From contig ML978125.1 of assembly GCA_010015805.1 (NCBI GenBank), positions 1 to 64,000 on the forward strand: a stretch of DNA of 64,000 bases, given 5' to 3'. Origin of the DNA: Rhizodiscina lignyota (taxonomy: Eukaryota; Ascomycota; Dothideomycetes; Aulographales; Rhizodiscinaceae). Each line of letters begins with the position of its first letter. Position 1 is the stretch's first letter. The notes beneath the pieces were generated by a model, which searched no databases, was not told the origin of the DNA, and saw only the letters and a list, made by a program, of their open reading frames with translations. A program made the position numbers and the translations under genes. This document shows positions 34,258-45,949 of this stretch, in pieces.

Positions 34258-37002
34258 ATGTTCCTCCCACGCGAGCTCCTCTCGCACCTCTACCTCCACC
34301 TCCTCCGCACATCGCACGCCCTCTCACCGCCCGTTCTCATCCTCGTCGCGCTCGAACCCGATGCACTCTGCGCGTCCCAAATACTCACTGCCCTCCTGAA
34401 GCGCGACTTCATACCACACAAGATACAACCCGTCTCCGGCATTCAGGACCTACTACGTGCCGGACGAGAGCTCGTGCAGCCTATGCGCACCACGGATGGC
34501 GGCAGTGGAGGCGTCGTTGTGTGCCTTGGCCTGGGCGCGCTATATGACCTGGAAGAGACGCTGTTCCTCGAGGAAGTGGCTGTGGGGAGAGACGATGATG
34601 GCTACGACATCAGAGAGCCGAGATTCAATGGCTATGGAGGCGTGGAGTGCTGGGTTGTTGACGCGAGACGCCCGTGGCATTTGGATAATATGTTCAGCAA
34701 CTTTGAGAGAGCGGAAGAGGTTGATGAGACGGCGGTTGCACGCGTTCCTGGTGTCAAGGATGGGAAGGTGACACAGGCGTATAAGCCGGGGCGAGGAGGG
34801 ATTATTTGCTTTGATGATGGTGATATTGAGGAGGATCTCAAAGCTGAAAGAGACGCGTATCATGGTGCGCTCGAAGCTCGACGCGCGTTTCCTGACTTTA
34901 TGAACTCGGAAGAGATGGGGGCGTGGATCAGACGTCGAAGGCTGGAAGATGGTGGAGACGAGAATGAGGGCGATGCAGATGATGAAGATGTCGAGGACAG
35001 GATTCCAGACTCTGCTCAAGACACATCAAGAAAGAGAAAGTCTTTGTCGGATGCCGAAGATGAGTCTGAGGATGAATCTGACAGACCTGCTCAACGGCGG
35101 AGAAGCAACTCTGTAAGTGTGATACACTTTCTTCATTGTCATGCAATTAATTTTATGCAGTCCAGTAGCATACCTTCGCCACGAGACCGTTCACGCGGAC
35201 GCAACAAAGGCGACGGGCTCGGTGCCTCATCAGACGAGTCGCGCTCTCCAACACCTGGAAGCCGATCCTCATCATTGCCGCGAAGACGTTCCAAGAAGGA
35301 GGAGAGCTTGGAAGAGAAGATCTGGAAGAAATGGGCAAGCGACGAACTCGTTCTGGACAGATACAACAACTTGGGCTCGTCATTTGCAGAGCCCATCTCG
35401 TCCATGATGTATTCTCTCGCTTCTGACCTGGGCAAGGAGGACAACGACCTCCTTTGGCAATGCATCGTCGGAGTCTCAAGCATGGAGCTCGCTGGCCAGA
35501 CACACGCAGGTCTCGGTCTCTCTCCACTATCCACGGCTGGTGGTTCATCAGGCTGGAACGGCGTACGCGGTGAACGTATCCGCTCGGTCTTACGCGAAGA
35601 GGTCCGGCGCCTCAATCCATTACCCGTAACCGACATCTACGGCCTCGATCCAAACAACGGTATTATACAAACTCACGCACGCTCTCCCACAGATACCGCG
35701 ATCCGTCTTTCTCCAGAACCGCGCTTCCTGCTCATCCGACATTGGTCGCTCTACGACAGCATGCTCCACTCGCCATACCTCTCCGCCAAACTACACATAT
35801 GGTCCGACAATGGCCGCCGGCGTCTGCACAAGCTACTTGCCAAAATGGGCGTCAGCTTGGCGCAGTGTCGACAGAGTTATACGCACATGGACATGGATCT
35901 GAAGCGTAGTCTGCGCGAGAAACTGCTCAAGTTTGCACCGCAATATGGTCTTGAAGGTCTTGTCCCGCCCGTCGGACGTGGCGGGAGAGAGGCAAAAGAG
36001 GGCTGGGGCTTTGTGCGGTGTTGGGGCTGGAAGGCGTGTCTCAGTGCTGTAGATGTTGGCGTTGTTGTGGGGTCGATTCTGGATGTTGGTGTTGCGGAGA
36101 ATAAGAACGGCGCAAGTGGTGCAGGGATGAGAGCGCAAGACAACTCGCAGCTCACGTACTCACAACGTGTACAAGGCGTTGTCAATGTCGACCAGGATAT
36201 TATAGCTGCGCTGGATCGAGAGCGCGCCGACGACGCGAATGCCAGATTCTGGACCGCGTACGATGCCTTGTCTTCAGCGTCTCAGCTCGCTGGCCACATT
36301 GCAACGGCTCAGTATCTACATCGCGCTATCCTGAGAACGGGCACATCGCTCATCGAGAAGAAACAGATTCGACATCTCAAGGCATTTCGCATGGCTGTTG
36401 TCAAAGAAGGCCCAGATGTTCAGCTCTTCACTCATGCTGGGGCTCTTATCAAGCTGGCGCTGTGGGTAGCTGAGGCAGTCATCGAAATGGAGGGAGGTCG
36501 AAGCAGCAGCGTCAAAAAAGGATCTGAGCTGGTCATGGCTGCGCTGGATGAGGCTCGAGGATCATACATTGTCGTTGGACTTGGAGGCGGTGGTGCCGTC
36601 GCTCTGGACAGAGAGCGGCAGAGGAGAAGGGCTGAGAGGAAGAAGAAGAGAGAGGAAGCGAAAGAGACAAAGAAGAAGGAGCGTGAGAAGGAAAAGGAGA
36701 TGCGGAGGGAGCAGAGACTTGCGAATGGCGATAGCGATTACGAGTCTGATGAGGAAAACGAGGAAGATGAGGAGGATAGCGACGACAGCGATGATGAGAG
36801 CGATGTTGATGAGGAAGAGGAGAAAAGGAAGAAGGATAGAGGCTACGGCAGGAATCGATTCGGCAAGGCCTTCAAGGATGTCATGGACGACATGGGCTTG
36901 GCAGTCAGGATAGACAGCTTTGAGCATTGTGTTGCTCAGGTTAGGAAGGAGGAATTGAGCTCGTTTCTTGAGGAGCTGAGTATGAGGGCTGTTGTTGGCT
37001 AG
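34258..37002 (+). CDS. CDC45: CDC45 replication initiation factor (CMG helicase subunit)
   Basis: The frame is open for 914 codons, but 35,113-35,160 is very likely a 48-nt in-frame intron (GTAAGT ... TTTATGCAG) without a stop, giving 898 aa. Cdc45 joins Mcm2-7 and GINS to form the replicative helicase at origins. Supporting features are the N-terminal DHH-like fold (VLILVALEPDALCA, VVVCLGLGALYDLEE), VVDARRPWHLDN, a long acidic and serine-rich linker (about residues 195-300), the central helical part (SSFAEPISSMMYSLASDLGKEDNDLLWQ split across the fold), and a conserved C-terminus RNRFGKAFKDVM ... RIDSFEHCVAQVRKEELSSFLEEL. A Lys/Arg/Glu-rich helix followed by a strongly acidic run sits before that C-terminus (about 36,600-36,840). 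An MCB element lies upstream. Confidence 0.93.
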   Translation: MFLPRELLSHLYLHLLRTSHALSPPVLILVALEPDALCASQILTALLKRDFIPHKIQPVSGIQDLLRAGRELVQPMRTTDGGSGGVVVCLGLGALYDLEETLFLEEVAVGRDDDGYDIREPRFNGYGGVECWVVDARRPWHLDNMFSNFERAEEVDETAVARVPGVKDGKVTQAYKPGRGGIICFDDGDIEEDLKAERDAYHGALEARRAFPDFMNSEEMGAWIRRRRLEDGGDENEGDADDEDVEDRIPDSAQDTSRKRKSLSDAEDESEDESDRPAQRRRSNSVSVIHFLHCHAINFMQSSSIPSPRDRSRGRNKGDGLGASSDESRSPTPGSRSSSLPRRRSKKEESLEEKIWKKWASDELVLDRYNNLGSSFAEPISSMMYSLASDLGKEDNDLLWQCIVGVSSMELAGQTHAGLGLSPLSTAGGSSGWNGVRGERIRSVLREEVRRLNPLPVTDIYGLDPNNGIIQTHARSPTDTAIRLSPEPRFLLIRHWSLYDSMLHSPYLSAKLHIWSDNGRRRLHKLLAKMGVSLAQCRQSYTHMDMDLKRSLREKLLKFAPQYGLEGLVPPVGRGGREAKEGWGFVRCWGWKACLSAVDVGVVVGSILDVGVAENKNGASGAGMRAQDNSQLTYSQRVQGVVNVDQDIIAALDRERADDANARFWTAYDALSSASQLAGHIATAQYLHRAILRTGTSLIEKKQIRHLKAFRMAVVKEGPDVQLFTHAGALIKLALWVAEAVIEMEGGRSSSVKKGSELVMAALDEARGSYIVVGLGGGGAVALDRERQRRRAERKKKREEAKETKKKEREKEKEMRREQRLANGDSDYESDEENEEDEEDSDDSDDESDVDEEEEKRKKDRGYGRNRFGKAFKDVMDDMGLAVRIDSFEHCVAQVRKEELSSFLEELSMRAVVG

Positions 37003-37289
37003 ATGTATTGCATGGGCAAAGATGGAGAACTCGAGCAATAACGGTTGCATTTGCTGTTGGCTGGCATGGCGCGTCACGCATGGCTCTTGTTGTATGAATC
37101 TCATGTTACTTGTGCTGCTGTTATTAGCATTTTATGAATTGATAGAACACCTATCCTCGATGCAGCTTAGGTCGTGTTTGCCTAGCTTTCCTCCGCGTTG
37201 CGTGAGATTGTGTTGGAGGGCCTGAGGGTGTGATGTATATAAACCACCACTCTGAAGAGAGGTTGCTTTGCGTCATCAACCACAATCAA

Positions 37290-37470
37290 CATGGTAGTAG
37301 CAGGTATTCCGCAAGCACCAACTGGTCTCATAATCCTCTGGGCTCCCCACTCCTCTAGCACAACCACAACATCAAGCTAAGGCACTCCTCAACCACCAAC
37401 CGGTCTAACAACCCTCCTCCCGACCGAACTCCGGCAGCAGATTCTCAGCTACGTCCTCCACAACATCTGA
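37290..37470 (+). pseudogene. F-box-like N-terminal fragment
   Basis: After a short open frame starting ATGGTAGTAGC at 37,290, the sequence at about 37,390-37,470 reads PPTGLTTLLPTELRQQILSYVLHN and then stops. The core LLPTELRQQILSYVL is the helix typical of fungal F-box-like proteins. The frame runs only about 25 codons and no downstream F-box protein body was found. PQ-x-PTGL appears both at the ATG frame and just before the fragment, suggesting a small local duplication. Best read as a broken gene fragment. Confidence 0.4.
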
Positions 37471-38009
37471 GCGTTCCGAGTTCGAGGCTGCGGGTACCGA
37501 TCAAGGCGAAAGGGAACCGGACTTACCTATTGCAAGAAGAAGAAGCGTACGGCGTACCTTACTTACATTCACATCAGTCAATCGAGCAACACGAAGAGAG
37601 ACGGTGTATTTTTTTCGGGTACAATACAGATTGATAAACCAAGAGTTTGAGGGGTGTCAAAAGTCGCAGGAGGAACTTACAAAGGACGGTTTGGGCAGAT
37701 ACTGGGATCATATAATTGGTGTTTCCATTGTGATTTGCAAAGAGTACATTAGAGACTCAAGGATGTGTTACGTGATCCTTGGTAAAATTCTGCCTTTATT
37801 GACGTGCTCAGGGAAAATTTTAGTATTGCAATTGAGTTTGACAGGTCGTAGCAAGAAGAAAGGTTAAAGACCGAGTAGGAAAGCTTTCCAGAGTCAGAGA
37901 AGAGGCATGAAAGTTGTCAATAGTCAAGCGGCTCGAAAAACTGTGATGGAAAGGTTGGGTGGCAGGATAATACAACAGGGAAATTGTATACGAGAATATT
38001 AGCTTTGCT
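37471..38009. other. Intergenic region downstream of the F-box fragment
   Basis: An 87-codon frame (37,604-37,867) is present but has no recognisable motif and I do not support it as a gene. Confidence 0.4.
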
Positions 38010-39193
38010 CTAATCGAACAATACCACCATTCGCTTTGAAGCTTTTCCTGTGCTCATATCCTCATACATCTGCGGCATATCTTCCAGCTTTTTGAAATCG
38101 ACCTCGGGAATGATCTGATGCTTAGCTGTGAAATCTACCGCCCTCTTCATGTCCTTGGGATGTCCCGTATTCGATCCCTTGACTCTGTACTGCTGAGTTA
38201 CAATGTCCCAAGCTGGGAAGTCGATCGCTTTGATAGGCAGACCAACAACCATGAGCACTCCGCCGAGTTTTAGCACCTTCTTCGCGTTTCCGTAAGCCGG
38301 AATGACGTTGCTGTACACTGCTGCGCCGTGGGTTCCGCCTTTGATATTGTCAGGCCCGCGCGTCAACTTCTTGACCTCCTCTAACCAATCAGGATTCGAC
38401 GCAGTATTGATGATGGCATCAGCACCTTTCTGTTTAGCGATTTGAAGCATGTTGTCGTTGACGTCGAGTCCGATTACTTTGTAGCCCATTGCTTTGGCGT
38501 ATTGGACGGCGTACTGGCCCAACCCACCGCAACCGATGACAGCGAACCATTCTCCGGGTTTCAGCTCTGCTCTATCGACGGAATGGAATGCTGTGCGAAC
38601 ATTAACTTTCAATTTCCGACGGCTTTGGGTCAGAGGGGAAATGGCTGCATTACCAGTGATGCCCGCACAGAACAACGGGCTCATCTTCTCCGCCGGTAGA
38701 CTGTCCGGCAGCAAGATGCAGTCCTCCCAATCAATCAGCGAGTACTCCGAGAAGAAGCCATCCGTCATGATCCCCTTGACTTTCGCTCCGCCGTTCACTG
38801 GTTCGTAGCACAGTGTGCCGTGCGCGTGGCAGCCCTCGCACGTGAAACAGCAGTTCACGATGTACAGCATACCAATCTTGTCGCCGACTTTGAAACCCTT
38901 GCCTTCAGAAGACGGGTGGAGCTTTTCAACGATTCCAACACCCTCGTGGCCCATAGTCAAGGGCTTGCCATCGTCCGGGAACATCTCGGCCATGAGATCG
39001 GAATGGCAGAGCGATGCTCCTGTCATCTTCACCAGCAGCTGACCCTCTGTTGGCTCCGGAATAGGCACATCGTTGATCAAGACCTTGCCGCTTTTCTAAC
39101 CCCAACCTCAGTGATGAGTCTATAATGGCAAATGGTTATTCGGCCCACCTTGTCGAATTGAGCGGCCTTCATGGTACCCTTTGCGCCGTTCAT
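38010..39193 (-). CDS. Zinc-dependent alcohol dehydrogenase (fungal ADH1-like, MDR family)
   Basis: Three exons are read as 39,193-39,149, 39,095-38,654 and 38,590-38,010, giving 355 aa. The second intron (63 nt) has no in-frame stop; removing it joins CAGIT to AFHSVDRAELKPG as in relatives. The start is MNGAKGTMKAAQFDK. The catalytic zinc site is CHSD with GHEGVG; a Cys-rich lobe (CCFTCEGCHAHGTLC) supplies structural zinc ligands, with spacing slightly different from the usual C-x2-C-x2-C-x7-C. The NAD fold has GCGGLGQYAVQYAKAMG. The enzyme should interconvert primary alcohols and aldehydes with NAD(H) in the cytosol. The neighbours are F-box fragments, so the context is not informative. Confidence 0.87.
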
Positions 39194-41385
39194 GTTGACA
39201 GATTTCCGTCAAACGTAGATATATCGCAGTGTACAAGAAGAGAGGCTCAACTCAGCGAAAGTAATTAAAGCAGACAGTCACATGGACTTGAAGCTAAAGA
39301 AGAAAGTAAAAAGTTACTTACTCCCCCGCCGACTTCTCGGCCCACTCATCAATGTTCAGAGGTACAGTGACTTGCGCGTCGCGGGTATCGCTGGCCGATC
39401 TCCGCCTCTACTCCTCACTTTACACCCAACAGAAAGCAGAGCACACTCCCGAGGGGTTGCACATGAGACAGATGGCAGTGCTAATGTACATCGAGCTGGG
39501 CGGAGCGTGCACATCCGCGGCAGACGAAGTGGTTGGAGGTGGGGTAGCGGGAAGGTTTGAGAGCTCGAAGAAGCAAAGTGTGTGAGTCTGGATGTAAAGT
39601 AGTTTCTTGGCCATTTCACTTCGCAGAGGCCAAAGATGCTGATGGAAATAAGAGAGTGGTTGGAAGTGTGCATCACGATAAGTCTGATGCCCCTTTCTTT
39701 CTTAAAGCGGCGTCTGTTGCGTCAAAGCTCAGCTGACACCTCTCCTCGACTCGTCCATTTCTTCGTCTTTTCCTCATCCATAAAGCCTTTCGATCAATTT
39801 CCATCGGCATTAATAGCACTACAATCTAGAACTTGAAGGACTACGTGACTAAAGAGCCATTGAAACTAAGAGGATCCAACTTTAAGAAACGCGATCTGGT
39901 CATTGACTCATTGCTCTCTGCGCCGCAGGTCGGAGTTCTTTGTTCAGCATGCTTTGAAGCTCTCAGATTGCCACAATCGCGTTTGTCTTATAAGTATAAT
40001 TCTCCATTACGATATGGTCGATTCCTTGTTCCATCTCAATGCTTGTTCTCATATTTCTTTGATACACGCCGCTATTCAAAGCTCTTTAGGCAGCATCTTC
40101 CTCCACGGCAGAGCAAGTCTTCTGCAACAATATAGCTTAAGAGCATCTACTGCTCTTTTCTCCAGTCATCGTTCCCCCGCATTACACCAGCCGCAATGCA
40201 CTTCTTTCTTATTGTAGTCACGCTTTTCCTCGTTTACGGGGCTCGCCGCAGTCCCGGACTCAGCGCAGTCGTTATTGCTTCAGTCTTTAGCATAGCTCTT
40301 AATGCTCATCTAGTGACAAGCTCTGCCTGTACAACGACCTGGGAGTTTATTCTTGCCGGTCCAAGTCCGGGGCTCAGCCAGATACCTTGTTCTGCTACTA
40401 TCACGCCGGCACCACCCAAACCATCACCTTTTAGTCAATTTGAACCAAACCCTAAAATATCTTACCTGGCTCCCAAGGTCAGCCCGGTACATGGTGTTCC
40501 AAAAGTAATGGCTTAGTTGAATCGCCAACCACTCCGTCTCCGCGCTTCTGCTCATGCTAACCCGGCTTAGCTCAAGGACAAACCCCCAACGGCCCGTTTA
40601 AATCACGCAGTAATCGAGGCTCATAAGCTCGCTGAAGCTGTCTCGGTGCTCGAACAAAAGATGAAGCACGGCAAGAGTAAGTCACCCAGGCCTCCAGCTC
40701 GGCCCTGCGCCGTGGCGTCAGAAGCCTTCTCCCACCATTCGATCTCTTTTTGAACCCAATCCTCAAATAACTCACTTACCTGCTGCCAGCGCACCGAATA
40801 GGTCATCAGTAGAGCCAGGGCAGTTTTCTAGAACCCCCTCAACAATGCGATGCAGTCCCACCGGGATTCGATCATGTATACGGAGACCCAAGGTCCGCTG
40901 AAGCAAATTGGGCCCGCTTGGGGAGGAGGCATAACTCTCTCTAGTCGTCGGAGGACATCATCGCATGTAACCGCTCACCCAGGCTCTGGATAATGGCTGG
41001 AGTCTAATTCTATTCCTTCAGTTCCATCTCTCGAGGATGAAGAGGCTAACGAGCTGCATGACAATGCTTCCGAAAATGGTGTCGTGATCGTTAGGGTCAC
41101 AATGGTCAGCACTTTTGTTACGACCATGGTCGGAGATGCCTATCTGATGCTGAAGTTTGCATAATGCATACACGGAAATGGCATCTTCCTCGTGAAGTGA
41201 TTTTCCGTAACGTCGTTCACATTTGCAGAGGGGATGCTCACAAATACGACTAGAGGACTTTGCTGCTAGATACCCTGCAAATTCAAGGAGGTTTACCTAT
41301 ATTAGACATAGCAGCTCTAATTCGGCCTCAGCTTTCTCAGATCCATTCACTCATAAATTTTTCTATTCCGAAAACGCTAACTACA
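39194..41385. other. 2.2-kb region without a supported gene
   Basis: The small frames here lack consistent splice structure. One plus-strand frame at 40,196-40,516 (106 codons, hydrophobic N-terminus, proline-rich end) could code a short membrane or secreted peptide but has no family resemblance. Around 40.57-40.81 kb both strands carry protein-like text over about 60 codons without a start or partner exon, which may be a decayed gene. Confidence 0.35.
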
Positions 41386-41604
41386 TCACCACTGTAGGTA
41401 TCTTAACCGTATGGCACCTGAAAGAATAGTCGCAGCCTCTTCTTCCCTGTGCAGCGTGTAGTCGGGGAGAAGGAACAGAGGTCCCTGGATATGCTTTGAT
41501 TTGATCGTATCTTTGAGTCTTCGAGAGACCCTTTGCGCGAGAAGGAGTGACTGCTGTGGGAGCTGGAGGAGGATGAGCTCCAGAAGTCCAGGAAGGATGA
41601 ACAC
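41386..41604 (-). pseudogene. F-box domain fragment
   Basis: The minus-strand frame reads LPGLLELILLQLP, then SLLLAQRVSRRLKDTIKS and GPLFLLPD, the usual order of a fungal F-box motif, and ends after about 72 codons. There is no clear ATG in frame before the motif, and the C-terminal body expected of F-box proteins (several hundred residues) is absent. F-box proteins recruit substrates to SCF ubiquitin ligases. This copy looks truncated. Confidence 0.45.
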
Positions 41605-41924
41605 ATGGTCGATTGCTCACGTTTCCATGTTGGTAGGAGGTAATGCTTTCTGTGACGTTGAATTTGGAGAAGCGTTCTCTATCTATACTTCCTTGATGCC
41701 GAGACTCCATTCTATGTTGCTCCATTCACAACGCGGTATCACGTGGTCTCGACGGTAAGCTCCGTTGGCCTGGCAAGTGCAGCCTGACGGTGATACTCTG
41801 GAAATTTTGCCCCTCCCCCGCCAAACAAGTTCATTCCAATATATACAGCACCATTCCACTATTACCGATATTCCAGACTTGTTTCCAGTTCGTTGAGTCT
41901 CCTGGCCGTGTGCACTCCGAGAAA

Positions 41925-42648
41925 ATGGCGGCAAAGAAAGGCGGCGAGAATACCAAGAAAGCGGCAGGAAATGCACGCAAGGCTGAGGCTGCAGCACAGA
42001 AGCAAGCAGTAAAGAATCGTGAAGAAGAGTCCCAGGAATCTGCGAAATGGTCAAAGGGTTCGAAAGATAACAGCAAGGCGTATGTTCATACTCAAATTCC
42101 GGAAGAGCCGACACTGATCCGCATACAGTGAAGCTGCGGCAGCGAGACAAGCAGAGGCAGCGAGGAAGAAAGCAGAGAAAGAAGCTCTCGCGAAAGCCGA
42201 AGAAGCGTCGTTACCTTCCAAGGGCGGCCCTTCGAAGACGAAGACTGCGCAAAAGAAGAGTCGTGGCCCCAGCCTGGACCTCGCCGCTCTGGACGGCGAG
42301 CCAACGTCGAAAAAGGGAGCCGACCTTAACGCCACTGGCATTGACAATGCTCTAGACGCCCTTACCCTCACATCGAACAACAATTCTCAAATAGATCGAC
42401 ATCCTGAACGTAGATTCAAGGCCGCTTATGCCGTATTCGAAGAGAGGCGACTGGAGGAGATGAAGGACGAGAAGGGCTTGAGGCGGCAGCAGAAGATCGA
42501 GCTTATACGGAAGGAGTTCGAGAAGCATCCAGACAATCCGTTCAATCAGATCAGCGCGCAGTTCAACAGCACGAGGGAAGAGTTGGCAGAGCTACAGGAT
42601 GCGGAGAAGAGGAAGATTGAGTCGAGGCTGGGAAACACGAGTACCTGA
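41925..42648 (+). CDS. CCDC124/Lso2-type ribosome-associated coiled-coil protein
   Basis: Two exons, 41,925-42,079 and 42,129-42,648, give 224 aa. The 49-nt intron (GTATGT ... ACAG) joins DNSKA to EAAAARQAEA. The N-terminus is a Lys/Ala/Glu-rich helix starting MAAKKGGENTKKAA. The C-terminal conserved block has DRHPERRFKAAYAVFEERRL, LRRQQKIELIRKEFEKHP and DNPFNQISAQFNS, matching the CCDC124 signature (RHPERR, SPDNPxNQ). Relatives (human CCDC124, yeast Lso2) bind idle 80S ribosomes and help recovery of translation. The role here is inferred from that family. Confidence 0.85.
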
Positions 42649-43390
42649 GGGAAGAGGGAGCTGGGAAGCAGCACACTTTATGCACGAAACGATCATTAGC
42701 TTATGAGCATGGCAAAGGGCGTTCTGGGTACTAAGAGACATGGTGTTGGAACGCCATATAGAACGGTCTTTCTTCCGGACATCGAGGGTCAAGATTCCAT
42801 TAGTTTTTCGCTGATAGATGAGTCGTCTAGCATTCAATACCCTTCAACTGTGAAATTCTTTTCATTCTTCCGCTTGATCGAAATCTTCAGCTTCGACAGC
42901 TCTCCACGAACGAAAGAGTCATCAATTTTTCGTTGTATAATCTGTTATCATCGGTGATGGCAAAATGCACTCTACGCGGAAGCTAAGCCGCGAATTTTTA
43001 CTTTCTTCCGCGGAGCTCGTACCGTGCTCAGAACTTGGCCTATTTACACCGTTCAATCTATTCCGCCGAGCGCGCACTGCGCGCCGAAATTCAACTAGCT
43101 CTCCTGCCACCTTTCTTCAGCTAATTCGCAAACTCACTAGAAGGCGCGCAACATAGACCAGTCCTGCTCTTCAACAAAAGGGAAAGAATCAGTGAAAGTT
43201 CGGTTTCAGAAGATTCACCCAGTGTTTGTTAATTCTGTACAGCGTTATTGAACTCCATCTATCCCGACTGAAGAGACTACCCACCTTAGCGGTTCAAGAT
43301 GACAAAGCGACGGCATGAACCTTCTGCCGTCATCTCTGTACAGTGTGCATGTCGCCTCCAACTCTGTGCCTTCGAAAGTGCTTTTCCTCT
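42649..43390. other. Convergent intergenic region
   Basis: About 740 bases between the CCDC124-like gene (+) and a small gene (-). No frame with recognisable content was found. Confidence 0.4.
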
Positions 43391-43768
43391 TCATATTGTC
43401 TGCTGCAGGTACCTAATCGCCCAATAAAACTTCCAGAGCCCGAAGGCGAAAAGCGTACCAAACCCCAACCACAGCCAACCTCCGAACTTGAGACTGAGCA
43501 CTTTACTGTCTGCCCAGTGCTCTGATGGCCTCTCCGACGATTTCATCCTTCCCTCTTCCTGCACAGTCGATACGTCTGACGACTCAGCGCGGGACGATTC
43601 CGACTCCCACACGAATTCCCAGCCATCCTGGATCATTGATTCTCGGTGCGATTCGAGGTCTGCGTCTGGTATTTCGAGTATAATCGTTTGGGATTGTGGA
43701 TACGCGTCGTCGTTCCATGCGTATGGCCAGGGGCCGCGTGAGGCTTCGTCGTGGGTTGGTTGACGCAT
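43391..43768 (-). CDS. Tail-anchored hypothetical membrane protein
   Basis: A single exon of 125 aa from an ATG at 43,768. The N-terminal part is soluble (MRQPTHDEASRGPWPYAWND; SQTIILEIPDADLES; DGWEFVWESE) and serine-rich. One hydrophobic helix near residues 96-115 (GGWLWLGFGTLFAFGLWKFY) is followed by about ten residues, the layout of a tail-anchored protein facing the cytosol. The family is unknown. Confidence 0.6.
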   Translation of the reverse strand: MRQPTHDEASRGPWPYAWNDDAYPQSQTIILEIPDADLESHRESMIQDGWEFVWESESSRAESSDVSTVQEEGRMKSSERPSEHWADSKVLSLKFGGWLWLGFGTLFAFGLWKFYWAIRYLQQTI

Positions 43769-45151
43769 TGTGGTTGTTTTTGATGGATTCGGGATGCGAA
43801 GATGGGACGAATTTTGGACTTTAAGGAAAAGGGAATGAAACGGGCGAGAATTTAACCATACAGTCGTTGCGCGATGATCCCGTTGAAGAATTTAACGGTC
43901 CACTAGACAAGTGAACAATTAGCAATACAAAGATGGCAAACCGCTCAGGCGTGGCATGTTTGATGGTTTCGAAAACCGTTGAATATAAGAAATACCAAGC
44001 TCTCCAATCAAATGAAACCAAGTCGTATTCAAATTCTAGTTAAAGTTTAAAGGTATCGGCACATGCCAATGTCATAGTTGCGGGTATGTGCAATGAGCGC
44101 AATGAAAGTAATGACTGTAGTAACTACATCGAAGATTATAGTCCATAGGTGAGTTGAGTCTGAACAATGTGTCGCTACCGAGATTGCATTAGTTAGATGT
44201 GCTGTTGGCGCTACTGATCTGGCAGTTGACGAAGGATGCTTTTCTGATAGACCCGCTAGAGCCATTGATTTTATGTTGAGTAAATATAAAATTTATTTGA
44301 ATTCGACACGGAATAATAGAAATGGAGAATGCCTTTAAATGCTTACTCTATCGCATGGAAAGCAAGCAGGTGACGGGTCAGAACCCTCGCGAAAGGACGG
44401 CATTCGCAATATAGAGAAGATGTGCTGAAGGATTGGAGGAAAGGACGAAAGCAATAGGGGTGCAGACACTACCTGTGGTTCATTATTTGTGATGATGAGC
44501 GACAGCCTTGTGGGAGGGTGAGGGCGTGGCTTCAAAGATCCCAACGTTTTGAAGGAAGGATAGCTATAAAAACTGTAGAATAGTCGTATGAATATCTGGG
44601 GGGGAAGGAACGAGATATCTAGTTTCACAAATTGAGTTGTGTCGGGCTATGGAAGGAAGGGAGGCATTAGTACATGTGCTATGAAAGCCGTCCCGTGTGG
44701 TGGAAATAAAACGGGCTATGAAATGGGTTTGTCTGTAAGTCTGCTTTATGTACGACATGCAGATGCGGTTTTTTCGCTTCCAAAAGTATTTCTGACCGCC
44801 CGGCTTGAGAAATTGACGGGAATAAATATTTTCGTCAGCTGGCGTTGGCAACAGGGCCAGCGAAAATGAGGCAGTTACAAGTTCAATCGCCTCCCGCTAG
44901 AGATAGACACGTAAAGACGCACCCAGAACAGAAGATCTTCATCTCGAGCTTGGAGCTTGCGGACGGCAAGCCCTGCGGCGACGGAAAACTTGCTCGCCGC
45001 GGCGCTTTAAACATCCCGTTATCGATCCAGGACGGACGGAGGCTTCTTATCGCTGCCAGGAGATCCGCAAATAGCAAACGAAACACCGCACCCTTGTCTT
45101 CCAACTGGTGAACGAGCGCTATCGTCATTCGAGGTAGGCTCTATCGATATC
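43769..45151. other. 1.4-kb region without a confident gene
   Basis: A minus-strand frame at 44,047-44,265 (72 codons) has an N-terminal polar part and one hydrophobic helix (IIFDVVTTVITFIALIAH), similar in plan to the membrane protein at 45,950-46,579. A further minus-strand stretch at about 43,910-44,035 reads protein-like text (FLYSTVFETIKHATPERFAI). Together they may be a small or decayed gene, but no good splice pair joins them. Confidence 0.3.
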
Positions 45152-45694
45152 ATGGAGGCCGGTGTGGCTCAAGGAAGTGCGCAAGATTTTCGATTCTCCT
45201 CGAATCTTTCAGCCTTGCCACTTCCACCTCGGACCCATGAATCTATTGTGCTACGAGAACTGCTACCAGCTCGGGAAACAGCCAGACCATATGGCCAGAA
45301 CACTGGAATGCGCCTGTATCAAGAGTCCAGGGCTCAGCGACAGAACACGAGAGTGCGCTGCTTCAAATAATCGGATAACTCGAAGTCCAGATAATACGTT
45401 TGAAACAGCAAGAGCTTACCGCAAGGCACAATGTGTTTCAGACAATCAATGCCGCACGAGCACGTTTCAACTTGCAAAGCGATTTCGCTCTCACTGCTGA
45501 ACCTTTTACAGAAAACCTGAACAGATTCTGTTACAGAGCTGCGGAGCTGGAGAAAAGATTCACTGAGATTGAGAAAGGTAACCCTTGCTTGAACTCTGTC
45601 TATGTCGACAAGACCATACTAATTTCAAACAGGTCTGGACATCCATCCAGAATTGACGTCAATTCCAGAGTTTTACGACTCTTTCCCGCCATGA
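45152..45694 (+). CDS. Small coiled-coil hypothetical protein
   Basis: Three exons are proposed as 45,152-45,352, 45,391-45,577 and 45,633-45,694, giving 149 aa. The second intron (55 nt, GTAACC ... AAACAG) is well formed and joins RFTEIEKG to LDIHPELTSIPEFYDSFPP. The first (38 nt, GTGCGC ... GTCCAG) is unusually short but keeps frame. The first exon is low-complexity; the second forms a heptad-like helix (IIRLKQQELTARHNVF ... NLNRFCYRAAELEKRFTEIEK). No family was recognised. It converges with the membrane protein gene on the other strand. The exon 1 assignment is the weak point. Confidence 0.45.
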
Positions 45695-45949
45695 AACGTT
45701 TGGCAACACATATCTCCCTTGGAACAACCCCTCCTATTAGCCCCACGAGCCAGTATCTGCCCACCAGTGGCTCTATCCAAAGGATCAAATGTTAACGGAC
45801 TCCGAGGCTCAACAGAGTTCTCCCCGAGTGAGAGGCAGAGATGAAATCGGCGGTCCCAAGTCCGTCCTTCATCCTCAAGACGACATTGACGTACAGCATA
45901 CGTCGCAATGAACTTATGGGATGTTCCCAGAAACACCAGAGAGCTGCTA

